A stretch of DNA of 64,000 nt from Timema cristinae (lineage: Eukaryota > Arthropoda > Insecta > Phasmatodea > Timematidae). The position numbers and the translations under genes are program-made. The notes beneath the pieces are model-generated. The model saw nothing but the letters and a program-made list of their open reading frames with translations. It searched no databases and had not been told where the DNA came from. Below, in pieces: positions 1-12,046 of the stretch (the stretch's first letter is position 1; each line of letters opens with the position of its first letter). The stretch covers positions 17,270,041 to 17,334,040 of the forward strand of contig JBCFYV010000024.1 in assembly GCA_039000515.1 (NCBI GenBank). Direction: 5' to 3'.

Positions 1-3000
1 AAATACGAGGGATTCCTAAAGGGATGAAATAAATCTTGAATATCAGGATAATCCACCCCAAAAAGTACCAGATTAGAAGTCCGCCTCCCCACACCCTTCT
101 GATTTCATGCCAATTATTTATTTTAGACTTTATTTTACTATAACCCTGCTAAAGTCGATGGTCACTGAAACAGCTGCTCTGCATAACCCAGTTTTGGTGT
201 AAAATCTAAAGTTTTTTTTTAAACTTTGTTATTTAGTCAGTGTTTTATGTTATTTTCAGTGATTTATTCTATTTCAAGCTAATTTAATTTAAAAAGCTTA
301 AAAATTAATGTTAAATAAAACAATATTTTACTCTTGCCTAGTGATTTTTTTATTATATCTAAACATTAAAAAAAGCATAAGTATAAAATTATATAATCGA
401 ATTGGCAAGCAATTTAGCTAGTTTATGTAAAAATTTGAGCGCAAGAAGTTCAAAGACTAATGAGTTATTAAATTTAAACAAAATCCTGTATTTTTCAGAA
501 AAATAGCTTGGCACTTTTAGCAATTTTTTTTTGTCATTTCTCTTGGCACTCAAAAGGTTAACACAAGAAAGTGGTCTATGTGTCAACATATACATTGGTT
601 GTCATCCTGCTTGCAAATGTTGAAATTTGGTCAATTTAGTTTGTAATAATAACATTCCCACATAATATACTAGTGATGGGTCGGTTTCAAAATGTTACCG
701 GCTTTGGTTCCATTATTTTGGTGCTTGTATCAAATGCCACATAGTCACTCAAACTTGACGAAAGTTAATTAATCTTCCCCCATATATTTAAATGCGACTT
801 CAATCACAAGTAGCTAACCAAATTAAAATCACATATTTTTAATTTATTAAGAATATGTTTAAGGTGGGGGTGTAGGGGCCGTGAGAAAATATGAGTGTGT
901 TTGCAGTTTATATAGCAAAACTTTTTTTTTTTTGCCAAAATAAATCAAGCAATATTTTATTTATTTTGGTCAAAAAAATGTTTTGTTATATTATTATTAG
1001 CACCGCATCTTACTACCCGTTCGGGTTATACGCACTTACGCTAATGTGTATTGGTAGGGTGATTGTGAGATGAAATGAAGGACCTACAGTTTAACGTGGA
1101 ATCCGAACCACGGTGGAGGCCTGGCATTCCCCACATTCACAAGATGTCTTGTCAGAGGTGAAGGAAGGGTTTGGAAATCAGATAAATCTGTGCCGGGACC
1201 GAGGAGTTTTGTTATAAAAATGGTAAAAACAATAGCCTTTTCTCTTGACCCCTATCCCCCAACTTAAAGTGGTACAACCAAGGGCTAACTCTGTAGAAAC
1301 AAAAACAGTTTCACAAGTGAAGAACAAGTGGGAGCAAGCAAGATACCAAAAAACTGAACCAACCGATTTCTATTTAATACAAATACATTTTCAACTATAG
1401 CTCCGCTTTAATTAATTCTTTTAAAATTCAGTTAAATCTTTATACAATAAGTCATACTGTACAATGCCTGTAAAATGAAAACAAATTCAAACAAAACGTA
1501 AACCTTTAGATGTTAAACTTTGACACACATTACTCCAAATATTACCTTCTAATTTAATTAGTAATTTTTCAAGGTATGATGATGCCAACACACTATTATA
1601 TTTAAAATAGACATGTTATGAGAGTCATAAATTCAAATTAATGTGTACGTTCACATTTGGATGTGAGCATATTGCACTTTGTTTAATAGAATAGTCAAAG
1701 TTTATTTATGTGGAATAAGTAATGGCATATAAACTTCTTTGAAACTCATGATGGGTACCTGAAATGAAAGTTTTAGAGCCAGAGTGGCTTAAACATAATT
1801 ATTAATTACTATGAATATCTAGCTAATACATATTTATTATTTTATTTTATTTTTAAGGAAAATCTCTTCCCTCTTTAGATGCAACTATTTTCTTTCACAT
1901 GTATAAATATTCTTTTTTCAACACAACCCCTTTACAATCCCTAAAGTTGTTTATTCTTCCATAGTATGTAACATGACTATATGGAACAGACCATAAGCTA
2001 AATCATAGTTAAATAGTAGGAATAATAGCCAGCAAACTTATTTGGGTAGTGCTGGAGTAGAAATTGCTTCGACGTCCAGCCTCTAGGGTATAAAATATAT
2101 CCAATAAATGCTAGTTGATAAAATGTATGTTTGTGTAAGTTTAAGTGGCTCAACAACTCCAACAACAGCATTACCCAAGTAGGTGTGTCATTTATAATTT
2201 CTATAATCCTTTTATATATTTATTATTCTTTAGAGGTTTTCCCTTAAGTTTTATAAGTGGCTTAAACTACTCTGGCTCAAGTCCTTCTAATGATAAAACA
2301 TAATTTAAACATTTCACGTTTATAACCCAAAACAAGACAAACATTCATTGACATGAAATATGGACAAATGCAATGATTGATCAGTAGAATATTAACAAAG
2401 CCCTTTAATTTGATCCAGTGAGTGTCCGAGTGGTCTAAATCTAATTGTGTGAAAAGTGAATTTTAAAATGTTTTAAATATATCAGAAAGCTAAGCATTGT
2501 GCATCATTGTGTTAGTTATTATTAACTTTAATTGTAAATGCTGTAGAAATATTTCTTAGTATTTTCTTAAGATGTGTAATTTTTCCATGCTAAGAGTTCC
2601 ATCCATAATGAATATGAAATAAAATCAAAAGCATTAATTGATTTCAATATGGTAGTGACCGAATCGTTATCATTGGAAAGTGGCAACATTTGAGTGGATA
2701 CATTTGATTGGTTACTTCACATGCAAGCAACCAACAATAGATGTTTCCAGTCTGTGTGCTGTTTAATGCGTGTCTTGTGCTGTGCACGGCAACATTTGGG
2801 CTAGTTCCCCATCACAAAAACATTCAACTGCGAGGTCGGCCCAATGTGAGAACAAAGGAGCAACAGGAGGTACCAATGGCAAGGATCAAGGAAGGGAACA
2901 AGGGATGGAATGTCCAAAGCAAATGACCAACAAATTAAGACAAAACAAATAAAAGCACCGGAAAACAAAAATAAAATAACACAAAGTGAAGGAACATTTG

Positions 3001-3180
3001 ATTTTAGGATTTTGGGAGGACTTAGGTTTTACCCAACGGTAAACCCACACGCAACTACAAGAAAACTAAAACATAAAACAAGACGTAGCAAGGTTAATCA
3101 CAAGGGTTGGTTGGGTCAAGGATAAGTGAGTAGCATGCAAGATGCGACAGGGGACAATAGAGAAGAGAGAGAATCAGCGG
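1..3180. other. AT-rich flank or intron beyond exon 19
   Basis: Apart from the SINE at 990-1207 I see no exon. A somewhat GC-richer part at 2740-3130 gives only chance frames. If exon 19 uses its donor at 3213 this is intron; otherwise it is 3' flank. Confidence 0.6.
990..1207 (-). mobile_element. SINE family A copy, head-truncated
   Basis: In reverse orientation this matches the full copies at 34.7 and 54.5 kb. It runs from a TTATTATTAGCACCG tail through the conserved body (CATTCCCCACATTCACAAGATG) to GTGCCGGGACCGAGGA. The tRNA-like A-box head is missing beyond about 1207. Confidence 0.85.
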
Positions 3181-3212
3181 TCACATGACAGTCCGAGAGT
3201 CACATGACTTAC

Positions 3213-3461
3213 CACCCGGCTGGTGATTGGTTGGTTGGGAACGGCCTCTGTCGTTTGGCCCGTATATTTGTAAACTGGGCTGATCGAAACAAAATGGGGA
3301 GTCTGATTGTGGATGGGGTGGGTACATCATAGGGTGTGGGGGCATGTGAGAGTGGTGGAGATGGTGGGGGTGCTGGTGGTGGTACATAGGACCAGGTGAC
3401 AGCAAGGGGTGAGGAGGGTGTTCCTGTTTCAGTCCATAAAGCCGCGAGGAAGCTACTGCAC
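3213..3461 (-). CDS. tai: taiman-like exon 19: His/Pro-rich C-terminal segment
   Basis: With acceptor GTGTTTCAG before 3461, the phase-1 Gly from exon 18 is completed and the protein reads AVASSRLYGLKQEHPPHPLL. It continues SPGPMYHHQHPHHLHHSHMP, PHPMMYPPHPQSDSPFCFDQ, PSLQIYGPNDRGRSQPTNHQ and PG. A strong donor (GGTG|GTAAGT) follows 3213, so further exons probably lie beyond the left edge. If unspliced, the frame would add KSCDSRTVM after PGG and stop at 3181-3183. A second, stronger-looking acceptor (TTTTTTCAG) at 3551-3552 is in the wrong phase for exon 18. Confidence 0.85.
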
Positions 3462-4009
3462 CTGAAACACGCCACACGCCATACTGGTCAATTGAGCGTT
3501 GGCCATACAAAGGGGGCTTGGCTGCATGTGCAGGAGCGGGGACAACAAAACTGAAAAAACAAACTTTATTAATGCGCATAAAGAGGGATTTAGGTAGGGT
3601 GGATTGTGCAAGGTTCAGAGTCGACAGCTACTTCACTTCACTCCAAAACACAACATAACAGTTAAGATGTCAAACGCAAGCCTGGATACTTTCAGCCAGT
3701 TGAACAAACTGTCACACTGTGAACACAACTGTGCAAATTGCATGTTTATATTACATTATACATATCAAGTGAAAACAAACATTAATGTTAAAGACAACAG
3801 ATGCTCTAAAATATTGCTCACACAAAATAAAATATACTTCAAACTGTTACGGAAATTCTGGTTTATGAAAATTGAAAATTTACTAGTAAAAAAAAAGAGA
3901 TAGGAAACAACATCAAAAGTATTCTATTCACTAACACCTAATTTCCATAACTATGTCACAAAAAAAAGGCGTGTTTGATTTTGTGGTATGCTCTATTACT
4001 GATTAATAG

Positions 4010-4790
4010 GGATACACGCAAAATTCACATTTGCGATAAAGAAAACTTTAATGTGAATTATTCTGTTATCACGCGATTAACAGTAATTAATGTTTTTTTT
4101 TTCTAAATAAAAACAATTTATTTTTAATTTGGTAAATATGTCATGCAATATAATTTTTAATGTATTAACACTGGTGATATTGCTATGACAGGGCTGCCGT
4201 TTATACAGATAGTATTCATTTTTGCAGGTTTTAAAGGTATAAAACAAATCACAGAAAATATGAGTATTTTCACAATTATTAAGTTAACATTAAAAATCAC
4301 TATTTATAATTTAATAAAATAAAATGCTTAAATTTCTATTTTGATAGATTGATTCTTTGTTTTCAGCCTTTGAAAGATATCACACTAGGTTCAAGCAAGG
4401 GCATTAACATACACGATATAGACAGACCTTGCTACATGCGGTCATGTTTGGCTAAATAATATATTCTATATTTTTATTCCATTCTCCTTATTTGATAGTA
4501 GTTTAGTCTTCTATGACGAGATTTTTCGGTGTTATTGTCTAGTTTAAACATAAATTGATAGTCAATTATTTTGATGTTGCTATTTGTAAAACTTGAAGGT
4601 AATGATTACGAGATATCAAGTTTTACATTACTAAGTATGAAATGTTTTTGAGATATAAAGTTTTACATTATTAAGTGTGAAATGTTTTGTGTGTATTTAT
4701 ATTTGATTTTGCTCCGAATATGTTAATAAATAGTTAAATATCCAATATGAATGAAAAATGAAGACAGTTTTATCATAGTTATATTTAATT
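4010..4790 (+). repeat. Interspersed repeat C, copy 1
   Basis: Shares blocks in the same order with 43.12-43.63 kb: CAAAATTCACATTTGCGATAA, GTCATGCAATATAATTTTTA, GAAATGTTTTGTGTGTATTT, ATGTTAATAAATAGTT and AATATGAATGAAAAATG. Family unknown. In this copy the small frame starting MNEK stops at once. Confidence 0.7.
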
Positions 4791-5370
4791 AATACTGATT
4801 CAACTCGTATTTACATAAATAATATCATTACTTTCAGCATATAATATCATCACTTGTTGAGAAAAATAACACCACCTTCCCACTAAAAATAACCTCACCT
4901 TTTGCATGCCTCTTATTTACAATACATTTTAGTGCCAATTTTCTGACTATCAGAGATTTGTTTCAATTAATACAACTGCATGGAAAATGATTTAAAGAAA
5001 TGCAGAGGGTTAGTACTCTATCTAAAAGTTGAAATTCACTGAATTTTTCAGGTTTTACAGAGCAAAAAAATATGCATTTTCTAAGTATTCTATAGGCAAA
5101 GTTATTTATTCTTTTTGTTTTCTAGTAAAATATTTACATGAGCTTTATTAAAGACAAATATGTCTGTGCTTTGTGTAGAACTGCATGAATTGTTTAATTT
5201 ACTAAGATAAACTACCGCAGTGTAATCAGTTAGGGAGCAAATCCCATATACTTTAATCTTTAGTCAAACACAGTGACTCATTCAGATTTTAATAACTGAA
5301 TTTTATCTTTACTGAACCAATCTTAGTTGTTTTAATTCATGTGCACATTTGAAACAAGGTTTATTAATAA

Positions 5371-5733
5371 CAGTAGAACCCTGATAATCCCAACTAATTG
5401 GGACCGGGGATGGTTTGGATTATACAAAGCACATACAAAAATTGATTAAAAACAATTAGAACACTGGAACAGGAAGTATCACACTGCTCACAGTGGCAGG
5501 CAAAGCCAAGACTGATTGAGAAACAATAACTGGAGCAACAAGGTTACTGTTCTCACCATACATGTAACATATAGAGTGTAGAGGTCGCAATGGGCTCACA
5601 TGCTTTGCTCGCTAAAATGTTCATTTTAAATAGTGTTTCTTTCTGTTTTCTCATTCCATAAATCTGTAAGTTAGCCTATTTTACTTAAGATCCGTTCAGA
5701 TTACCAAGAGCTCAGACTATCCAGGTTCTACTG
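5371..5733. mobile_element. Tigger/pogo-type MITE
   Basis: CAGTAGAACCCTGATAATCC at the left and GACTATCCAGGTTCTACTG at the right are inverted termini. CAGTAGAACC is the familiar Tigger/pogo terminus. The right flank shows TA; the left is AA. No transposase inside. Confidence 0.75.
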
Positions 5734-6208
5734 TACTTAATCAAAGAGGTTAGGAATTGGGATGAGGACAATTAAAAAAATGCACTCATATTAGCATAGA
5801 GAGAAGAGCGGACCCCCCTCTTGACTATTGTCTGGGATTCTATCTCAAGAGTCCCACAAACAGTCAACAAGTGCAATCCCAATCCAAATCCAATGAATAA
5901 TCACCCACAACTGTCCTCTTAAAGTAGTTAAACATATATAAGTTAGTTCAAGAATTAGTTTGATATACTCTATTTAATATGCATCTCTTTTTGTAAGAAG
6001 AGTAGAGTCTAAAAGTGAGTGAATATAGTTTTAATTGATCCATTAAATAAATGTAATTATAAATACATCAACATGAAGAATAATCCCACAATTGATTAGT
6101 TTTGAATTATGCTGTGCAGTGCTACATTTAAATGTAGCAAAAATAGTGTTATATGTATTTTTACTGATTAAAAACGGTTCTATCATTTGTATGTGAGTTT
6201 AGTTATTA

Positions 6209-7041
6209 TTAAAGATGGGTCAAATCCTATATTTCTCAAATCCAAATTTGAGTCCTTGAATCTTTAAAAATGTACAATTTTAGTTAAAGTGAAAATATTT
6301 AAAATTCAATATATACAAGGTTTTTTTAAAAGACTTTTCAAGACTTGGAGTCACTGACAAATGCTATTTTGTTTGTTATGTCTGTTATGTAATAAACAAT
6401 TAAAGAAAACTTTTTTCTAGTAACTTGTAGAGATATGCTATGCCCCACTTTTTAATTTGAACCGAATTCAAATCAACTATATGAAATATTCTCGAAGCTG
6501 AATTGAAATTAGATTTTTTTTTGTTAGTTGTTTTATGTTTGAAAAAACATATTTAGGTTATTTATATAACTTTCTGTACATACTAAAATGATTTTGAAAA
6601 TATTTTATTGTACAATTGTTTATAATATCTAGTTTAATTTTGACGAAAAAAGTTATAGCTTAAAAAAGACACTACTTTATATGTTTTCCATATTTTGAAT
6701 ATTGTTTTGTAATGTACATAACAGCTAAGAATGGCTACAAATGACCATTATTGGCAAATCTGTAGTTTTTCAAAACAAAGTCGAACCTGGTATTTGTTTC
6801 AAAGCCAAGTCGAAGTCTCAAAGCTTTACACTGCTCTAGTAAATTTATTATGTTAATGCAATTTTGTCCTTTTTACTGATTTTAATTTTTTCCCAAACAT
6901 ACAAATCTGTATATTCCCTTTTACCAATTGCTTAAAATTGTTATATCAAGCCAAGACCTTCATTAAGTGAATAAGTTTTTTTCAACGAATCACAAATCTC
7001 TCAAATACCAGAAGATTTGAGGAATCGAGCACCCCATCTCT
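6209..7041. mobile_element. hAT-like non-autonomous element, decayed
   Basis: AAAGATGGGT near 6211 and ACCCCATCTCT near 7031-7041 form short inverted ends. AGTTATTA flanks both sides (6201-6208 and 7042-7049), with a 2-base offset on the left, like an 8 bp target duplication. Interior is AT-rich without a frame. Confidence 0.5.
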
Positions 7042-8540
7042 AGTTATTACATTAAAAATTTAGTATTATGTATAGTAGAAATATAACTTCAATTTTTGCA
7101 ACAGTATAGGCTCTCTTTTTTGATAACGTTTACAATGACCTAAGTGTTCATTTTAACAAGGCCAACACCTAATCGAGTAGAGTACATTTGATTGTTAAGT
7201 TTAGAGATATTATTAATCACATTGCCAACAGTATTACAATTCAAGTTTTTTAAATCAGTTTATTTTAAAAAAACACGAAAAAACTGTCTTATGCAGATAT
7301 TTTTACAAAACAATCAAAAAGGATTTTGTAAACTTTATATTGGAAGAAGGTACAGGATAATGCAATTTCTTGTAAAACCAAAAGAGGTTTTCCTTATAGA
7401 GGTAAACATTATATAGCAAGCATGAAAAGTATAAAGATAATATAAAACAGTATTAATATTATTTTAGGCTCTGTGAAAACTCAAATTTAAAACTTCGATC
7501 CGCTCTCCTGTAATTATATTCTTTGTCGCTCTTCAATTCTTAATATCTTTGAATAAGACAAGTTTAATAAAAAAATACAAAAATCAACGTACTTAATAAA
7601 AATGGAGCAATAAAACTTATATTTAATTTAATTCAATAGAATATCGATATTCTGCCAAAACTTCATCACTAATTTCTGGTGAGCTAACATGCGTAGGATC
7701 AGTTATGGTGAACCATTTGGAATTTTTGGTTTATCTGAATTTTTATTTTTAAAGACTTTTAATGTGTTTAATAAATATCTATAAGATTGTGAGATCAAAG
7801 TATCAAGCGATCATGTGTTGTAATGGTCGAGTCCAAGTTTCACATTGAGGAGGGAGTAGGGTATCAGTCCCATTAGATTTTCTATGCAATAATACTTGGA
7901 AGAATAATGAAAAAGGAAATATTCAAGAATCGGAATAGAGATCGGAGAATCAAGGTTGAACTTAAGAATCGGAATCGAGAAAAACAGGTATAGTGTCATC
8001 TTTAAGTAAATTATTTCATAAAGAGTAGATTTTTTTACATTTTATTTTTTAACAATTATTTGTGTGTTAGTCTATAAAAATTGTTTATTAAAATACAAGT
8101 AGGAGACTTTATAATATTAGTAAGCATTGTATGCACTTCAAGAGTCATTTGTTTATGCATTCTCACTAGTTGATTAAAATTTCAAAAATACTTTAACAAC
8201 ATGTGTGCCCTAATGAAAATTTTTGATGTTGAAAATCTTTCATGAAAATTATGTAAATACTGTGAACAAAAGGAATTGCTCGTCTTATATTCCAGCCAAG
8301 CTTTCAAGGATATTTTATATTTGAAGGGTTGAGTTTGCTGGAAAAGAAATAATGTTAAAACATTTGCAGAAATTAATGGTTGGAATGGGGGAAAAAAAAC
8401 AAAAAACCTCCTGAAACACTTTTGCAAGCTGTTAAATCACATGAATTATTTCTAATCTATAACAAAAACAATAAAACAACAGTGTTATGTTGACATAGGA
8501 TACTAGTACCAGTTGAATAAGGGGTTGGAACATGTGTTAC

Positions 8541-8811
8541 CTGGTAGCTGCGTAGTGGCGGAAGGGGCACTAACTGTGCGCTGCAGTCTAATTTGCTGGA
8601 ACTGTCCTTGAGTAGGATAGTTGCCAGTAGTGGGGGAAGTTGGAGGTGGGAACTGTTCTGCCGAGTAAGGAGATTGCCTGACCCCCCCTGGGCTAGCTAA
8701 AGATCTTACAGAGGGCAGCTGTTGAGGAGAGGCTTGCTGATGTTGTTGTTGTTGTTGCTGTTGTTGTTGACGTTGGCCAGGAAAGCTCCTACCACTGGCA
8801 ACATAGCTGTT
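8541..8811 (-). CDS. tai: taiman-like exon 18: Gln-rich, Pro-rich C-terminal segment
   Basis: Acceptor TTCCCATCAG before 8811; GTAACA donor after 8541; 271 bases. Reads NSYVASGRSFPGQR, then Gln/His runs (eight consecutive Gln, then HQQ), ASPQQLPSVRSLASPGGVRQ, SPYSAEQFPPPTSPTTGNYP and FQQIRLQRTVSAPSATTQLP with a split Gly. RLQRTxSxPxATTQLPG is a phrase I associate with taiman. The ATG at 8826 lies upstream of the acceptor, in the intron, and is not a start. Confidence 0.91.
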
Positions 8812-9256
8812 CTGATGGGAACACATACTTAGGTCAATATAACTCTTTAAGAATACACTCTTTTCACATTAACGTTTTTTACTCTAGACTAGAAAGAGAC
8901 AAAAAAGTGTGTAGAAGTAAATATTTCATCAATAGAGTTATGTCAGTCTCTTAGAAAAATGCAAAGAAGGGACTCAGATTTTTTTTTTTACTTTCTCATC
9001 TTATAACATTTGACTTATTCAGAAAATGCATAAAAAGGAATATAGTCTAACTTTTCAAAGTTTAAAGCCTTGGAAAAAATGAATTACATTTGGCAATGGG
9101 TCAGTGTAAAGTGCAAAACAAAATATTTAATAATTAATGCACAGAAGAAGTCAACCATGCGTTGGATTGTGAGACCTAATTTTTCTCTACTAATTTCATT
9201 AAATACAATCCACTTATTTAAATAAAATTAAACCAAATAACTGAATAATAACTTAC
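8812..9256. other. Intron between exons 17 and 18
   Basis: 445 bases of AT-rich sequence; nothing recognised. Confidence 0.85.
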
Positions 9257-9397
9257 GGTAAGCTGAGCATTCAACATGGGATTTTGTTGCTGCTGTATGC
9301 TAAGTCTGTTGGCAGCTGCTTGCGACCAATTACTGGGTGCAGGGGAGGTTTGGGTCAGACCACCTTGTGTTAATGTCACAGAGTAGGCCTGTTGACC
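9257..9397 (-). CDS. tai: taiman-like exon 17: C-terminal segment
   Basis: TTGTAG acceptor before 9397; GTAAGT donor after 9257; 47 codons, phase 0 at both ends. Reads GQQAYSVTLTQGGLTQTSPA, then PSNWSQAAANRLSIQQQQNP and MLNAQLT. QGGLTQTSPAPSNWSQAAxxRLSxQQQQNPMLNAQL resembles the C-terminal block of taiman-type proteins. The donor is a perfect consensus. Confidence 0.92.
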
Positions 9398-9829
9398 CTA
9401 CAAAAAGAAAAACAAATTTTACTACTGAATTAGATAAGGGAAAAAACACATAATAAATCAAAACATCTTAGAAGAAACTAAGGATTTTAAAAGCTATATT
9501 CTGAACAATGTTTGAATACAATCAATATTTAAATATTATAATTATAATGCATTTTTGACAAGTTCAATATGTTCAACAAATAAAAAACAAATAAATGGTA
9601 CAGAACTCCGTACAGACTGACTTTCTCGCGCTATTGTTTAAGAATTGGAGATATTTACTCAAAACTCGTAATATATGTGAAAGGAAATAATATACACTAG
9701 CAACCCAAGCATAAATTGCAATTTCCTGATGTAAAAATTATTTCAGTGCCGGTTTTAAATTTTCTAATTTTAATTTTTGAAGAATTAATTCTCTCATTTA
9801 TATGTTTGGACCAATAAAAAAGATCGATT

Positions 9830-9980
9830 TTGGGTCCTCAAGGCTCAACCCACACACAGACAGAAGGCATTGTAAAAACCACTTTTTAGGGTTCAGGGAA
9901 GGGGTGGTCTAGGAGGGGGGTCGCGAGACATCGACAGCCATCAACATTTAGGATTAGATTATTTTTACGGTCGCATTACT
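9830..9980 (+). repeat. Interspersed repeat D, copy 1
   Basis: ACACACAGACAGAAGGCATT, then AACCACTTTTTAGGGTTCAG GG and CATCGACAGCCATCAACATT correspond to the repeat at 62.2 kb. Looks like the 3' end of an arthropod LINE or SINE family. A related TTTGCCCTTCAGTAAACTAC phrase occurs near 10310. Confidence 0.5.
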
Positions 9981-11097
9981 TTACCTTTAGTGTTTGAAAA
10001 GATAAAAAATATATAAATTTGCATATAGATTTAAAGTTACTGGTCTTATAGAAATAGGTTTCTTATAAAATATTTGTATTATAAACACATCTACATATTT
10101 GCAATGATAAGTAATTTCATATCTCAAATAGTTTCAGAAATATCATAAAAAATGAGAATTTACGCATTAGACCAGAGCCCTTAAAAAGTCATTTTGCTGA
10201 AATATTGAGGGTAGCCATTTTTTTTTTTTTTGTAATTTTATATATGTTTAGAAATGAAATTTAATATAAATTGTTAGAGTCTATTTTAAGAAAATCGACT
10301 TTTCTCTTTTTGCCCTTCAGTAAACTACCTTAAACCACTTCATCAAATTCTCGAGTTCGGTTTTTTTTAATGATCACAATACTTTCTCTACCTGTAAGAT
10401 AGCGAGAAAGTAAAAAAGAGAGATTTTCCTTGAAGAGATATGTGAGTAAATATGTATTATTAATATTCAATTAGCAGATTTAAAAAAAAAAGGTGGATTG
10501 ACCAGAGTCTTTTAACGATACTGATTTGGACCTCTCTATATATTTAAAAAGTCATGGACGAAGTGCATTTTCTTTAAGTATTGTATGTAAGATATCCTTT
10601 CAATACTTCATCCATGGAGAATCACCCGCTTTTCCGAATTGATGTCAATATTTTGCACCATTATAACAAAATCAACTCCGTAGTATTTAGCAGAAAAGCA
10701 AGTGACACTAGCTCCCTCTAACCAATTGGAAGCTAGCCTTCATAACACCTGTCGCCAGGACGCTTTCGATTATTTGGTTTTGATAATAGTCGCGAGAGGT
10801 CCGAGAGGCAAGGGTAGGTCATATATAAGCCGCTTGTGCGTATGAATACACACAGCGCCGGTAGCATAAATCTACAGAAAGAGTAATAGCATAAAACAGT
10901 GAACAACATCACACAAGAACTTTGCAATCAAAGACAGTAATATTCAGTGACGGTAATATATATAGTTGTAATATAACAGAAAAATCATCTGTGGTTCAAC
11001 TAAACTGTATCACATAAAATTATTCTTCAGTGTTGAAGATAAAATCAATTTAATAAATCGTGTGCAACATTAAAAGTCTTATTTATTCAGTTAAAAT

Positions 11098-11340
11098 ATC
11101 ATATAATAATTCCATATCATAATAATTGGCGCTCGATCACAAGGCTATAAATACCAATTATCTTATAATACCAAAATACCATACTGCTTTATTAGTGCAC
11201 GGGGCAATTATCAGATAATTAAATGGTATCACTTCAATCGGCGCCCATTGTCGATCCGTAACGTTTTAATCGACACCCAACGCTGACCAATTAATTATAT
11301 CATAATAATTGGCGCCCATCGCCAATCCGTAACACAATAG
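11098..11340 (+). repeat. Direct repeats around CATAATAATTGGCGC
   Basis: ATATCATAATAATTGGCGC occurs near 11115 and again near 11298. GGCGCCCATTGTCGATCCGTAAC and GGCGCCCATCGCCAATCCGTAAC form a second pair. Perhaps two decayed units of one repeat; no coding potential. Confidence 0.5.
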
Positions 11341-11636
11341 TCTATTTTGTGAGAGTATTGTTTTTGGCAACATTCTGTGTTTGTTCATGCATTTATGGAG
11401 AGTTTCTGTGGTGACTGGTGAGGATAATATAGTGTTTCTTGATTTGTAGATTGGGTTGACATACAAAGTTACTGCTGCCAGATGTATTTATTAAGTTTTG
11501 AGAGCTTATATGTTGTTTTATTAAGCCCCTTTTAACTTTCAGTCTAAAAGCTTGTAAACCATGTTGAAAACAGCTTCCTGTGGCCACTTTCTCTACCAAC
11601 ATAAATAAACCCCATTTACCTTATAATAGGCAATCT

Positions 11637-11900
11637 ATACCCTGTTTATGGCAGGAAGGGATGTCTGAAAGACCTTTTCCTATTTGAGAATTCCACTATA
11701 ATAGTAGGATGTCACAAGAAAAAAAAAAAAGACCTTCCAGGTATTCCTTCCCAATATAAACAGGGGATAATAACACCGACTAATACAATAGTGATGAATG
11801 ACCCTGGACATGGGACAAATACTGGATAGCTCAGTGGTTGAGCATTGACGCGCTTAGACCAAACTTCCCGGGTGCGATTCTCGTGTCCAGGTGTCATTTA
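11637..11900 (+). repeat. Inverted repeat plus tRNA-like sequence
   Basis: An imperfect inverted repeat (ACCCTGTTTATGGCAGGAAG at 11640 against CCTTCCCAATATAAACAGGG near 11747-11766) surrounds an A-run. It is followed by a tRNA-like stretch: TAGCTCAGTGGTTGAGC (A box) and GGGTGCGATTCTC (B box), flanked by CTGGACATG and CGTGTCCAG, which can pair. Probably a third SINE or a decayed tRNA-derived element. It is not a clean tRNA gene because stem lengths do not fit. Confidence 0.5.
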
Positions 11901-11931
11901 TCAATTTAAAGAATGTAAAATTGAGTGTTAC

Positions 11932-12046
11932 CTGTGAGATACGAGGGGAGTTGAGAGGGTTGAAAAGAAGGCAGGCCCCCTGGAGGGTGGGGGAAAGACG
12001 GGCTTGTGTTCCTTGCTGACTACTTGTGAAGTTGTTCATTCCAGAA
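11932..12046 (-). CDS. tai: taiman-like exon 16: short C-terminal segment
   Basis: TTACAG acceptor before 12046; GTAACA donor after 11932; 115 bases. The split Ser codon is followed by SGMNNFTSSQQGTQARLSPT, LQGACLLFNPLNSPRISQ. LSPxLQGxxxxFNPLNSPRISQ looks like p160-type low-complexity sequence. Ends in phase 0 and joins exon 17 cleanly. Immediately downstream lies a tRNA-like repeat. Confidence 0.9.

Larger units (their letters stand above)
3462..8540. other. Intron between exons 18 and 19
   Basis: Holds repeat C copy 1, a Tigger-type MITE, a hAT-like element and AT-rich filler. No further exon seen, though a very short one with length 3n+1 cannot be excluded. Confidence 0.7.
9398..11931. 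other. Intron between exons 16 and 17
   Basis: Holds repeat D copy 1, the CATAATAATTGGCGC repeats and the tRNA-like element. The short minus frames at 10.7 and 11.3-11.6 kb have no supporting features. Confidence 0.75.
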
